NCBI RefSeq assembly: GCF_011759375.1
Contig: NZ_JAARML010000002.1
Location: 310,001-374,000 of the forward strand
DNA from: Paraflavitalea devenefica
GTDB lineage: Bacteria; Bacteroidota; Bacteroidia; Chitinophagales; Chitinophagaceae
Length of the DNA stretch: 64,000 bases
Reading direction: 5' to 3'
Part shown: positions 25,879 through 34,678 of the stretch, piece by piece
Position numbering within the stretch: the first letter of the stretch is position 1
Layout of the letters: every line of letters starts with the position of its first letter
Program-made: the position numbers and the translations under genes
Notes under the pieces: model-generated
Databases searched by the model: none
Told to the model about the DNA's origin: nothing
The model's input: only the letters and a program-made list of their open reading frames with translations

Positions 25879-26727
25879 ATGTTCAATACGGTTACGATAG
25901 TGGGCGTTGGTTTGATCAGTGGTTCTTTCAGTCTTGCGCTCAAAGAAAAAGGATTAGTCAAGAAAGTGATTGGCGTAAGCCGTACAGCCGCCAGTGCGCA
26001 AAAGGCGCTGGAGCTGGGACTGATTGATGAAGTTTTGCCATTGGAACAAGCTGTTCCGCAGAGTGACCTGGTATATGTAGCCATCCCGGTAGATGCGACC
26101 ATCCCGGTGATGCGGCAGGTAATGGACCTGGTGACGGATCAGCAGATAGTGGCGGATGCCGGTTCTACCAAACATGCGTTGTGTGAAGCCCTGGGCCATC
26201 ACCCTATGCGGGCGCGGTTTGTGGCTACCCACCCGATGTGGGGTACAGAATACAGCGGACCGGAAGCGGCCGTACGGGATGCTTTCGTGGGCAGGGCCTG
26301 TGTGATCTGCGAAAAGGAGAAAAGTGACCCGGCAGCGGTAGAAAAGGTGGAAGCAGTGTACCGGGCACTGGGCATGCACATGACCTATATGGATGCAGAC
26401 GGGCATGATATGCACGCGGCCTATATTAGCCATATTTCACATATTACCTCTTTTGCCCTGGCGAATACGGTTTTAGAGAAAGAAAGGGAAGATGAAGCCA
26501 TTTTTGAGCTGGCAGGCGGTGGCTTTGAAAGTACGGTAAGGCTGGCCAAAAGTAACCCGGCCATGTGGGTGCCCATCTTCATGCAAAACCGTGAAAATGT
26601 GTTAGATGTGCTTAATGAGCACATCAGCCAGCTACGCAAGTTCAAGGCCTGTCTGGAAAAAGAGAACTATACGTATTTGCAGGAGCTGATAGAGAATGCC
26701 AATAAGATAAAACGGATCCTGAAGTAA
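25879..26727 (+). CDS. tyrA: Prephenate dehydrogenase
   Basis: The 282-residue NAD(P)-dependent enzyme makes 4-hydroxyphenylpyruvate for tyrosine. VGVGLISGSFSLAL is the Rossmann dinucleotide loop at residues 9-22. H118 in ATHPMWGTEYSGP is the conserved catalytic histidine with the following G-x-E-x-S-G-P block. A helical dimerisation domain makes up the second half. There is no ACT or chorismate mutase domain. The gene starts 1 bp after the aminotransferase stop, so translation is probably coupled. An arogenate preference is possible but unproven. Confidence 0.93.
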   Translation: MFNTVTIVGVGLISGSFSLALKEKGLVKKVIGVSRTAASAQKALELGLIDEVLPLEQAVPQSDLVYVAIPVDATIPVMRQVMDLVTDQQIVADAGSTKHALCEALGHHPMRARFVATHPMWGTEYSGPEAAVRDAFVGRACVICEKEKSDPAAVEKVEAVYRALGMHMTYMDADGHDMHAAYISHISHITSFALANTVLEKEREDEAIFELAGGGFESTVRLAKSNPAMWVPIFMQNRENVLDVLNEHISQLRKFKACLEKENYTYLQELIENANKIKRILK

Positions 26728-26815
26728 GTCAGGCTGTTACAGGTTAAAGAAACAGTGTATGATATGTTATTCGGGCATCATAATGAATGGATTAGGCTAA
26801 GGCGGGCAATAGTAG

Positions 26816-26823
26816 TACCTTTG
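26816..26823 (+). promoter_or_regulatory. -7 box upstream of the DEAD-box helicase
   Basis: TACCTTTG matches TAnnTTTG exactly and lies 17 bp before the ATG, giving a very short leader. No clear -33 TTTG is at the normal distance. Confidence 0.45.
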
Positions 26824-26840
26824 CGCAAATTTTAATTGAT

Positions 26841-28526
26841 ATGATGACTTTTGCTGAGTTGGGTTTGGATGCGAAACTGGTACAGGCTACCGACGCATTA
26901 GGCTATAAAAACCCAACCCCTATACAGGAAAAGGCGATTCCTGTTCTTTTGAGCGGCACTAAGGACCTGGTAGGTTTGGCACAGACAGGTACTGGTAAAA
27001 CGGCGGCTTTTGGCCTGCCCCTGCTGCACTTGATAGATGAAGGACAGAAATTTCCCCAGGCATTGGTAGTATGCCCTACCAGGGAGCTATGCCTGCAGAT
27101 TGTGAGTGAATTAGAGCTGTTTAAGAAATTCCAGACCGGCATGCATGTAGTAGCCGTTTATGGCGGTACATCCATCGGGCAACAAATACGGGACCTGAAA
27201 AGAGGCGTGCAGATTGTGGTGGCCACCCCCGGCAGGTTGATTGATCTGATTGAACGTAAAGCGATCAATTTAGAACAAATTAAATATGTGGTGCTGGATG
27301 AGGCGGACGAAATGCTGAACATGGGTTTTAAGGATGATATTGAATTCATCCTGCAGAATACGCCCAACCGGGAAAGCACCTGGCTGTTCAGCGCTACCAT
27401 GCCGCCGGAGATACGCCGGATAAGCAAGAAGTACCTGAAAGAGCCTATGGAAATTACTGTAGGTAAAACCAATACGGCCAATAAAAATATCGACCACCAG
27501 TACTTTGTAACCAGTGCGCAGCACCGCTACCAGACACTGAAACGGTTGATTGATTTTAACCCGGGTATTTATGGCATCATTTTTACCCGCACCAAGGCCG
27601 ATGCACAGGAGATTGCGGAGAAACTGACGCGGGAAGGATATGATATTGATGCATTGCATGGCGACCTGACACAGCAGCAGCGGGATAAGGTAATGGGTGA
27701 GTTCAGGGAAAAGACCTTACAGCTCTTAATAGCCACCGACGTGGCAGCCAGGGGGATTGACGTACAGGGCATCACCCATGTGATCAACTATGAGTTGCCC
27801 GATGATGTGGAAGTGTACACACACCGTAGCGGCCGTACCGGCCGGGCTGGTAATACCGGTGTATGTATGTCTATCATCCACATCCGCGAGATGGGTAAAA
27901 TGCGGCATATTCAGAGCATTGTACAGGCGCCTTTCCATAAGATGGATATTCCCGGTGGTAAGGATGTTTGCCGTAAGCAGTTCTTCCATTTCATGGAGAA
28001 GTTGTTACAGACCGATATCAGCCACGGCGACTATGAAAGTTATGTGCCGATGCTGGAAGAAAAATTTGCCGACGTTAGTAAAGAGGAAGTATTGAAACGT
28101 GTGGCAGCCATGGAATTCGACAGGTTCCTGAAGTATTACGAAAATGCGGAAGACCTGAATATATACGAACAACGCAGGGAACGTTTCGAACGCGGTACTG
28201 CGGTTATGGACAGAAGAGGCGGTGACCGCGAGAGAACCACAGGCCGCGATACAAGAGGAAGGCAGTTTGGTGGCAACGGTGGTGATTATGCCCGCCTCTT
28301 TGTGAACCTGGGCACCAAAGATGGTTTTTACAAAGCCAGTTTCCTCCAGTTCATTCTTGATATGAGTGATCTGCGTAAAGAAGTGCTGGGAAGGATTGAC
28401 ATGAAGGAAATGAATAGCTGGATAGAGATTGATAAAAGAGCGGCCAAACAAATGATTGCCGCCATTGACGGGAAGAATTATAAGGGAAGAAGGATCCGGA
28501 TGAACGATGCCGATAGCAGGCGATAG
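26841..28526 (+). CDS. DEAD-box RNA helicase with DbpA-type RNA-binding domain
   Basis: The 561-residue protein has all superfamily 2 motifs: Q (NPTPIQEKAIP), I (AQTGTGKT), Ia (PTRELC), II (DEAD in VLDEADEML), III (SAT) and VI (HRSGRTGRAG). After a basic RG-rich stretch (about 455-475) comes a DbpA-like RRM (about 480-556), which in DbpA and CsdA directs the helicase to structured rRNA. A ribosome-assembly or cold-adaptation role fits. It has its own promoter-like box and sits inside the aromatic amino-acid cluster without an obvious functional link. Confidence 0.92.
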   Translation: MMTFAELGLDAKLVQATDALGYKNPTPIQEKAIPVLLSGTKDLVGLAQTGTGKTAAFGLPLLHLIDEGQKFPQALVVCPTRELCLQIVSELELFKKFQTGMHVVAVYGGTSIGQQIRDLKRGVQIVVATPGRLIDLIERKAINLEQIKYVVLDEADEMLNMGFKDDIEFILQNTPNRESTWLFSATMPPEIRRISKKYLKEPMEITVGKTNTANKNIDHQYFVTSAQHRYQTLKRLIDFNPGIYGIIFTRTKADAQEIAEKLTREGYDIDALHGDLTQQQRDKVMGEFREKTLQLLIATDVAARGIDVQGITHVINYELPDDVEVYTHRSGRTGRAGNTGVCMSIIHIREMGKMRHIQSIVQAPFHKMDIPGGKDVCRKQFFHFMEKLLQTDISHGDYESYVPMLEEKFADVSKEEVLKRVAAMEFDRFLKYYENAEDLNIYEQRRERFERGTAVMDRRGGDRERTTGRDTRGRQFGGNGGDYARLFVNLGTKDGFYKASFLQFILDMSDLRKEVLGRIDMKEMNSWIEIDKRAAKQMIAAIDGKNYKGRRIRMNDADSRR

Positions 28527-28664
28527 TTACTGTTTGCAGGTCCAGGTTACTGGTTGGTCAACTGCATCTACTTACTATCAACTTGTTGTCGGGGGAAGAG
28601 AGGCCGGCAACCGTAACAGGACAAAGCTGTAAAATAATTTCAGTAACATATCAACTAACATATT

Positions 28665-29756
28665 ATGCAAGCAACCGACACCAACAACATGAAGGAACTT
28701 GTGCAAAGCAAGTGGAATAAACGTCCCCTGATCATATCAGGCCCCTGCAGTGCAGAAACAGAAGCGCAGGTATTGGAAACCGCTCAAAGACTGGCTAATA
28801 CCGGTAAGGTAGACCTGCTGCGTGCAGGCATCTGGAAACCCCGTACAAGGCCTGGTAGCTTTGAAGGTATTGGCACCAAAGGTTTACCCTGGATGCAACA
28901 GGCAAAAAGAGTGACCGGCTTACCGGTTACCGTGGAAGTGGCTACCGGCAAACAGGTGGAAGATGCCTTGCATTTTGATGTGGACGTATTATGGATCGGC
29001 GCCCGCACTACGGTGAATCCTTTCAGCGTACAGGAAGTGGCCGATGCCCTGCGTGGTGTGGATGTGCCCGTGCTGATCAAAAACCCGATCAACCCCGACC
29101 TGGAATTGTGGACCGGTGCTGTGGAAAGGGTAGCTAAAGCAGGTATCAAACAAATAGGATTGATCCACCGTGGCTTCAGTGCTTACGGTAATACAGAATA
29201 CCGCAATGCGCCCATGTGGCACCTGGCCATTGAAATGAAAAGGCGCAATCCCGGGTTAATGATGATCAATGACCCCTCTCATATCTGCGGCCGCCGTGAC
29301 ATCCTCATGGAAGTGGCCCAGAAAGCTATCGACCTCGACTTTGATGGCCTGATCATTGAAAGCCATATTGATCCCGATAATGCCTGGAGCGATGCCAAGC
29401 AGCAAATAACGCCGGAGAAGCTGGCCGAAATGCTGAGTGAGATCGTTTGGCGTAAAGAAGACAGTAACTCTGAAGAGTTTCATGCCGCCCTGGAGAAACT
29501 CCGTCAGCAGATCAATCACCTCGATGATGAGCTGATGCAGATACTGGGACAGCGGATGAAGATTGCAGAGAAGATCGGTGAATACAAGAAGAACAACAAT
29601 ATTACCATCCTGCAAACCAACCGCTGGAATGAGATCCTGGAAAGGGCTTTCAAAAAAGGCGATAAGCTGAATCTTTCCAAAGAATTCATTACAAAGTATT
29701 TTGACGCTGTGCACATGGAAAGTATCAACCACCAGAATAAGATCATGAACGCTTAG
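28665..29756 (+). CDS. Fused DAHP synthase and chorismate mutase
   Basis: The 363-residue bifunctional protein has an N-terminal type I-beta-like DAHP synthase (about 1-262) and a C-terminal AroQ chorismate mutase (about 270-360). PLIISGPCSAETEAQ, RAGIWKPRTRPGSFEG and DPSHICGRRD are DAHPS signatures binding PEP and metal. In the mutase half, LRQQINHLDDEL and the following IGEYKKNN show the conserved Arg/Lys pattern. It joins the first committed step (PEP + erythrose-4-P) with the branch point to prephenate. Such fusions are standard in Bacteroidota and allow prephenate feedback. A second ATG at 28689 is an alternative start. Confidence 0.94.
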   Translation: MQATDTNNMKELVQSKWNKRPLIISGPCSAETEAQVLETAQRLANTGKVDLLRAGIWKPRTRPGSFEGIGTKGLPWMQQAKRVTGLPVTVEVATGKQVEDALHFDVDVLWIGARTTVNPFSVQEVADALRGVDVPVLIKNPINPDLELWTGAVERVAKAGIKQIGLIHRGFSAYGNTEYRNAPMWHLAIEMKRRNPGLMMINDPSHICGRRDILMEVAQKAIDLDFDGLIIESHIDPDNAWSDAKQQITPEKLAEMLSEIVWRKEDSNSEEFHAALEKLRQQINHLDDELMQILGQRMKIAEKIGEYKKNNNITILQTNRWNEILERAFKKGDKLNLSKEFITKYFDAVHMESINHQNKIMNA

Positions 29757-29787
29757 GTGTTGACAACCGCGCTGAAATAATATACAA

Positions 29788-30216
29788 ATGGTAAATAGTC
29801 AGAACAAGGTTTATCTGTTTGTCCATATTATCTGGAGCGTGCACAACCGTGAGCCATTACTTACCAAACCCATCCGTGCCATCCTGTTTTCCCAGATGCA
29901 GAAGCGTGCGGGGGAGAAAGGGATCCATGTGCTGGCCGTGAACGGCGTGGAAGATCATGTCCATACCTTGTTGCAACTGCACCCGGCGCAAAACCTTTCG
30001 CAGGTGGTAAAAAGTATCCGCACGGATGCGATGGATTGGCTCAATGAAACGAAACTCATCAGCAGTCCGTTCCAATGGGAAGAGCCTTATGCGGCTTTAT
30101 CGGTAAATCCCAGTACCCTTAAACAGGTGAGTGATTTTATCGGCCGGCAGGAGGAATACCATAAAACGAAGACGCTGGAGAGCGAATTGGAAGTGTTTGA
30201 TAAGATACAACTATAA
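29788..30216 (+). CDS. IS200/IS605-like HUH protein lacking the usual catalytic Tyr
   Basis: The 142-residue protein matches the Y1-transposase (TnpA) fold. The N-terminal strand VHIIWSVHNREPLL, the HUH motif H57-V-H59 in EDHVHTLLQL, and the block QWEEPYAALSV are clear. In active relatives a helix of the form Y-I-x-x-Q-E-E-H-H carries the nucleophilic Tyr; here it reads F117-I-G-R-Q-E-E-Y-H, so the expected Tyr is Phe, while the metal-binding Gln is kept. The gene is packed 31 bp after the DAHPS-CM gene and 17 bp before aroB, with no terminal hairpins seen. I infer a domesticated or inactive derivative. Confidence 0.75.
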   Translation: MVNSQNKVYLFVHIIWSVHNREPLLTKPIRAILFSQMQKRAGEKGIHVLAVNGVEDHVHTLLQLHPAQNLSQVVKSIRTDAMDWLNETKLISSPFQWEEPYAALSVNPSTLKQVSDFIGRQEEYHKTKTLESELEVFDKIQL

Positions 30217-30233
30217 AAGTTATTGCTGGTTCC

Positions 30234-31253
30234 ATGCAAAAGAAAACGTATCAGTTCACAGCAAAGAAAGTAGATTATTATTTCGACGCTGACTTTTCTT
30301 ATCTCGCTAAGCTCATTGATAAGGAGCATACGGTATTGGTGACGGATGAGAACATCTTCCGGGCGCATGGCAAAAAGTTCAAAGGCTGGCAAACCATTGT
30401 ACTGAAACCCGGAGAGGTACATAAAGTACAGGCTACTGCCAACTATGTGATAGAAAAACTGATTGCGTATGGCGCTGACCGTAAAACTGTATTGATCGGT
30501 ATTGGCGGTGGTGTGATTACCGATCTTACCGGTTATGTAGCTTCTGTATACATGCGTGGCCTGCGTACCGGCTTTGTGCCTACCACCATCCTGGCGATGG
30601 TAGATGCTTCTATCGGCGGCAAGAATGGTATTGATGTAGGTGTCTATAAGAACCTCGTAGGTACCATCCGGCAGCCTGATTTCCTGTTATACGATTATAG
30701 CTTTTTAAAGTCCCTGCCCGATCATGAATGGATCAACGGCTTTGCCGAGATCATCAAGCATAGCTGTATTAAAGATGCTGTTTTGTTCAGGGAACTGGAA
30801 AAGAACAAGCTGAAGTTTTACCAGAAGGATAAAGCCGCCCTGGGTAAGCTCATCCGCCGCAATGCAGTGATCAAATCAACTGTTGTGGAAAAGGATGAAT
30901 TTGAACAGGGGGAACGCCGCCTGCTGAACTTTGGTCATACACTGGGGCATGCTATTGAGAACATGTATGCGTTGTCGCACGGACAGGCCATCTCTATCGG
31001 TATGGTAGCCGCCTGCAGCATCTCAGCACAGTTGGTGAAATTCAAAGACAGTGAAAAGGTGATCAAAGTGCTGGCGCAATACGGCTTGCCTGTTCATACG
31101 GATTTCGACAGGACGAAAGCGTTCGACATATTGAAGATGGATAAGAAGCGGGAGCGAAAAGACATGAACTACGTGCTGCTGGAAAAGATAGGCAAGGGGG
31201 TCGTGAAGTCTATCCCGCTGGTACAGTTAGAGACTATTATTTCACACATCTAA
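30234..31253 (+). CDS. aroB: 3-dehydroquinate synthase
   Basis: The 339-residue NAD- and metal-dependent enzyme closes DAHP to 3-dehydroquinate. GIGGGVITDLTGYVAS is the NAD-binding Gly-rich segment and PTTILAMVDASIGGKNGID the substrate loop. Metal ligands are E in GFAEIIKHSC, H in LNFGHTLGHAIE, and H in LSHGQAISIGM. The length is at the short end of the family because the C-terminal domain is compact. It follows the transposase-like gene by 17 bp and precedes aroA by 23 bp. Confidence 0.95.
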   Translation: MQKKTYQFTAKKVDYYFDADFSYLAKLIDKEHTVLVTDENIFRAHGKKFKGWQTIVLKPGEVHKVQATANYVIEKLIAYGADRKTVLIGIGGGVITDLTGYVASVYMRGLRTGFVPTTILAMVDASIGGKNGIDVGVYKNLVGTIRQPDFLLYDYSFLKSLPDHEWINGFAEIIKHSCIKDAVLFRELEKNKLKFYQKDKAALGKLIRRNAVIKSTVVEKDEFEQGERRLLNFGHTLGHAIENMYALSHGQAISIGMVAACSISAQLVKFKDSEKVIKVLAQYGLPVHTDFDRTKAFDILKMDKKRERKDMNYVLLEKIGKGVVKSIPLVQLETIISHI

Positions 31254-31276
31254 ACTTCCCTGTAAAGGGTACAGAT

Positions 31277-32572
31277 ATGATTGCAACTATTCAGCCATCC
31301 GGTATACAAGGCGTTATCCAGGCGCCCACCTCCAAAAGCTCTATGCAAAGGGCCTGTGCTGCTGCCTTGCTCACAAAGGGTGTTACCATCATTAAGAATC
31401 CCGGTAACTCCAATGATGACCGCGCAGCCCTGGGTGTTATCCGCGGATTGGGCGCCTATGTAGAGCAATTAGCGGATGGTTCTTTAAAGATCACCAGCAA
31501 TGGAGTAAATCCAGATGCCGGCGAGGTGAACTGTGGGGAAAGCGGTTTGGGCATCCGTATGTTCACACCCCTGGTGGCGCTGAGCAATAAACCCATTACC
31601 ATTAATGGCGAAGGCAGCCTGCTGACCCGCCCGATGGATTTCTTTGATACAGTATTGCCGCAACTGGGAGTAGAGATAGAATCGAATAAAGGCAAACTGC
31701 CTTTGAAAGTAAAAGGCCCGTTGAAGCCTGCTGCGATTGAGGTAGACGGTTCATTAAGTTCGCAATTCCTTACAGGGTTGCTCTTCGCTTATGCAGCTTC
31801 CGGCGCCAGTGATGTAGCCCTCGCGGTAAAAGATCTGAAAAGCAAGCCCTATATAGACCTTACCCTCCAGGTGATGAAACATTTTGGATGGGATGTGGAG
31901 AACAGGAATTATTCGGCATTTTATTTCGGAGAGGCAGTGGTAGACCAGGCGCACCAGCAGCCCATCAACTATACGGTAGAAGGCGATTGGAGCGGCGCGG
32001 CTTTCTTACTGGTGGCCGGCGCTATTGCCGGTAAGATCACCGTAAAAGGATTGGATGTTTTCTCCACGCAGGCCGATAAAGCTATTCTGCAGGCATTAAT
32101 GAGCAGTGAAGCTGATCTCTCTGTACAACCTGAACAAATTGAGATAGGGCCAGGTAAGTTAAAAGCGTTTCATTTTAACGCTACTGAATGCCCCGACCTG
32201 TTTCCTCCGCTCGTAGCCCTGGCTGCGTATTGCGAAGGCAAAACGGTGATAGAAGGGGCTACCCGCCTCACCCACAAGGAAAGTAACCGCGCACTTACCC
32301 TGCAACAGGAATTTGGTAAAATGGGTATACAGATAGACCTGCAGGACGACCTGATGATCATTCATGGCGGCACCGGGTTAAAGGGAGCTGCTACGCATTC
32401 CCACCACGATCACCGTATTGCCATGGCTTGTGCAGTGGCTGGTTTAAAAGCAACCGGCGCTACCACTATTGAAGAGGCCCAGGCCATCAATAAATCATAC
32501 CCGGACTTTTATCAACATATTCAACAACTGGGCGCTGCAGTACAGCTTAAAGAATCACTTCAACAAATCTAA
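31277..32572 (+). CDS. aroA: 3-phosphoshikimate 1-carboxyvinyltransferase (EPSP synthase)
   Basis: The 431-residue enzyme transfers enolpyruvyl from PEP to shikimate-3-phosphate. The N-terminal PTSKSSMQRACAAALL carries the substrate lysine and Ser. GESGLGIRMFTPL replaces the common N-A-G-T-A-x-R block, a divergent form. SSQFLTGLLFA, GDWSGAAFLL and the C-terminal SHHDHRIAMACAVAG (with the D-H-R loop) follow in order. The protein is therefore complete but belongs to a lineage where the glyphosate-site glycines are altered. It precedes aroC by 3 bp. Confidence 0.92.
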   Translation: MIATIQPSGIQGVIQAPTSKSSMQRACAAALLTKGVTIIKNPGNSNDDRAALGVIRGLGAYVEQLADGSLKITSNGVNPDAGEVNCGESGLGIRMFTPLVALSNKPITINGEGSLLTRPMDFFDTVLPQLGVEIESNKGKLPLKVKGPLKPAAIEVDGSLSSQFLTGLLFAYAASGASDVALAVKDLKSKPYIDLTLQVMKHFGWDVENRNYSAFYFGEAVVDQAHQQPINYTVEGDWSGAAFLLVAGAIAGKITVKGLDVFSTQADKAILQALMSSEADLSVQPEQIEIGPGKLKAFHFNATECPDLFPPLVALAAYCEGKTVIEGATRLTHKESNRALTLQQEFGKMGIQIDLQDDLMIIHGGTGLKGAATHSHHDHRIAMACAVAGLKATGATTIEEAQAINKSYPDFYQHIQQLGAAVQLKESLQQI

Positions 32573-32575
32573 GGA

Positions 32576-33574
32576 ATGAACAGTTTTGGCAGAATATTCA
32601 GGGTTACCATCTTTGGCGAATCACATGGTGAAAGCGTAGGCGTTAATATTGATGGCTGTCCGGCAGGCCTGCCACTGACAGTAGAAGACTTCATACCTGA
32701 TATTGAACGTCGCAAAGGGGGTATGCAAAAAGGCACTACGCCCCGTAAAGAGGACGATATTCCCATCTTTAAAACAGGTGTATTCAACAATAAAACAACC
32801 GGCGCACCCATCACTATTCTGTTTGATAACAAGAATACCCGTTCCGGCGATTATGAAAAACAACGGGCTGTACCACGTCCCGGGCATGCTGATTTTGTAG
32901 CTCATCAGAAGTTTGGCGGCTATGAAGATTTTCGCGGTGGCGGACATTTCAGCGGCCGGCTGACGGTTTGCCTGGTAGCCGCCGGTGTTATTGCCAAAAA
33001 ACTCCTCGCTACCCAGCAAAGTGAAGTGAAAGCATCCATACTGGAAATTGGCGGAGAGACCGACCTGGACAAGGGATTGCAGAAAGCCATTGATGCCAAG
33101 GATACCATTGGGGGTATTGTTGAATGCCGGGCCAATGGACTACCCATCGGTTTGGGGGAACCTTTCTTTGATTCAGTAGAATCCGTATTAAGCCATGCTG
33201 TATTGGCTATTCCTGCCGTAAGAGGGATTGAATTCGGGACAGGATTTGCTGCTGCCCGTATGTATGGCAGTGAGCACAATGATGCCATTGAAGATAATAC
33301 CGGTAAAACACGTACGAACCATGCCGGTGGAGTAGTAGGAGGCATCTCCAACAGCAATGAGCTGGTATTCCGTATTGCTATTAAACCTACTTCTTCCACA
33401 CCCAAAGAACAGGTAACACTCAACTGGGAAACAGGTGAGCAGGAAACCTTTTCGGTAAAGGGGCGTCATGATCTTTGTATTGCGTTGCGTGTACCGGTGG
33501 TGCTGGAGGCGGTGACTGCCCTTGTACTGGCAGATCTGTATATGCTGCAGCAACTTATTAAACGCGTATTATAA
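32576..33574 (+). CDS. aroC: Chorismate synthase
   Basis: The 332-residue FMN-dependent lyase makes chorismate from EPSP. Signatures in order are GRIFRVTIFGESHGESVGV (N-terminal with catalytic His), RSGDYEKQRAVPRPGHAD, the Arg/Gly block GGHFSGRLT, and NHAGGVVGGISNS, followed by the C-terminal GRHDLCIALRVPVVLEA. The ATG is 3 bp after the aroA stop, with AAGGA overlapping that stop as a likely ribosome-binding site. The length is slightly shorter than E. coli AroC (361). Confidence 0.95.
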   Translation: MNSFGRIFRVTIFGESHGESVGVNIDGCPAGLPLTVEDFIPDIERRKGGMQKGTTPRKEDDIPIFKTGVFNNKTTGAPITILFDNKNTRSGDYEKQRAVPRPGHADFVAHQKFGGYEDFRGGGHFSGRLTVCLVAAGVIAKKLLATQQSEVKASILEIGGETDLDKGLQKAIDAKDTIGGIVECRANGLPIGLGEPFFDSVESVLSHAVLAIPAVRGIEFGTGFAAARMYGSEHNDAIEDNTGKTRTNHAGGVVGGISNSNELVFRIAIKPTSSTPKEQVTLNWETGEQETFSVKGRHDLCIALRVPVVLEAVTALVLADLYMLQQLIKRVL

Positions 33575-33576
33575 GC

Positions 33577-33879
33577 ATGGCAATCATTTATCACATCACC
33601 ACACAGACCGAATGGGAGGCAGCCTCCCGGTCGGGCCTATATGAAGCTGCTTCCTTAAAAGAAGAAGGCTTTATTCACTGTTCGCAGGCAGGGCAGATAG
33701 CCGGTGTATTGGAACGGTATTTCCAGGGAAAGAAAGACCTGGTGAAACTGGTGATTGATACAGATAAGCTGACCAGCCGCTGGATCTATGAATGGTCGCC
33801 CTCTACGGCTGATACCTTTCCCCATGTATATGGGCCTATTAATGCGGAGGCAGTGACCGCTGCGGAGAAGATTCAGTAG
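33577..33879 (+). CDS. DUF952-family protein
   Basis: The 100-residue protein opens IIYHITTQTEWEAA and contains EEGFIHCSQAGQIAGV and a late HVYGPI, the three conserved blocks of DUF952. The fold resembles ADP-ribosyltransferase-like or PUA-like small proteins, but no activity is established. It is 2 bp after aroC and so is probably translated with the aromatic operon by position. Its 3' end overlaps the convergent dipeptidase gene by 7 bp. Confidence 0.85.
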   Translation: MAIIYHITTQTEWEAASRSGLYEAASLKEEGFIHCSQAGQIAGVLERYFQGKKDLVKLVIDTDKLTSRWIYEWSPSTADTFPHVYGPINAEAVTAAEKIQ

Positions 33880-34604
33880 GCTTCTTTCTTCATTTTATGG
33901 AATGGGATATCCAATACCTCATAATTTTTATTGTTGGGCCAATAATAATGCCACCATTCCGTTTCCAGTAGGGCAAATCCATGTTTTTGCATCATTGTCT
34001 TTAATAACTCCCTGTTGGCCAGAACTGCCTGGGGTAATTGGGTAAATCCATGGTGGGCCGTATCGGTGAAATTGTCAAAGCCGGTACCCATATCCAGTTC
34101 TTTGCCTGTTTTGAGGTCAATAATCGTAAGATCTACGGCCAATCCCCGGTTATGGCCCGATCCTTTGGATGGATTGGCTACATAACGCTCATCTTTTACC
34201 AACTCCCAGAAGCTTACTGTGACAGAATAGGGGCGGTACGCATCAAATATCTTTAATCCGTATCCCCGGCCATTTAATTCCTGCTGTACGGCCGCCAGTG
34301 CATGGGCCGCAGGCGCCCGCAGGAAGGTATAGCGGGTATTAGCGGCATACATCTTGCGGTGCATGAAATTATTGGTCGTGGCGTAGCGCAGATCGTATTG
34401 TAACTGAGGCATGAGGGACTGCAATTCAACCATCTTTTTCGACGAATCGGCCTGTACCTGTTGCCTGTAGGTGGATAGCTGATCAATAACTGCCACACCG
34501 TAGCGTTTTACACCCGGTTCCTGTGCTGTAAGCTTATGAAGGTGGAAAAAAATTAACATGAACAATAGTAAAATATTACGCTGAAGTGCTATTTTGTATA
34601 TCAT
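33873..34604 (-). CDS. D-alanyl-D-alanine dipeptidase, VanX/DdpX type (M15)
   Basis: From ATG 34604 the protein is 243 residues with a signal peptide (about 1-28, ending KLTAQ); an upstream start at 34724 would bury it. The zinc site is H151 in SGHNRGLAVD158, with H219 and catalytic E216 in ETEWWH. R124 in AYRPY is the transition-state arginine of VanX. The enzyme hydrolyses D-Ala-D-Ala. Because it is exported and stands beside L,D-transpeptidase and RlpA genes, recycling of wall dipeptides is likelier than vancomycin resistance; no vanA/vanH neighbours exist. Confidence 0.9.
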   Translation of the reverse strand: MIYKIALQRNILLLFMLIFFHLHKLTAQEPGVKRYGVAVIDQLSTYRQQVQADSSKKMVELQSLMPQLQYDLRYATTNNFMHRKMYAANTRYTFLRAPAAHALAAVQQELNGRGYGLKIFDAYRPYSVTVSFWELVKDERYVANPSKGSGHNRGLAVDLTIIDLKTGKELDMGTGFDNFTDTAHHGFTQLPQAVLANRELLKTMMQKHGFALLETEWWHYYWPNNKNYEVLDIPFHKMKKEAY

Positions 34605-34678
34605 TGCAACTGGTTGATGCTTAAATCCATCTCTGTTGAAAGATACTAACTTTTTGCACCGATCAATTAAGTCAAACA

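Noticed and set aside
29757..30233. Active IS200/IS605 element
   Set aside because: No left or right end hairpins fit in the 31-bp and 17-bp flanks, the catalytic Tyr position is Phe, and no TnpB gene is present.
33873..34604. Vancomycin-resistance cluster suggested by the VanX-type dipeptidase
   Set aside because: There are no vanH, vanA or VanRS-type genes nearby, and the enzyme is exported beside wall-remodelling genes.
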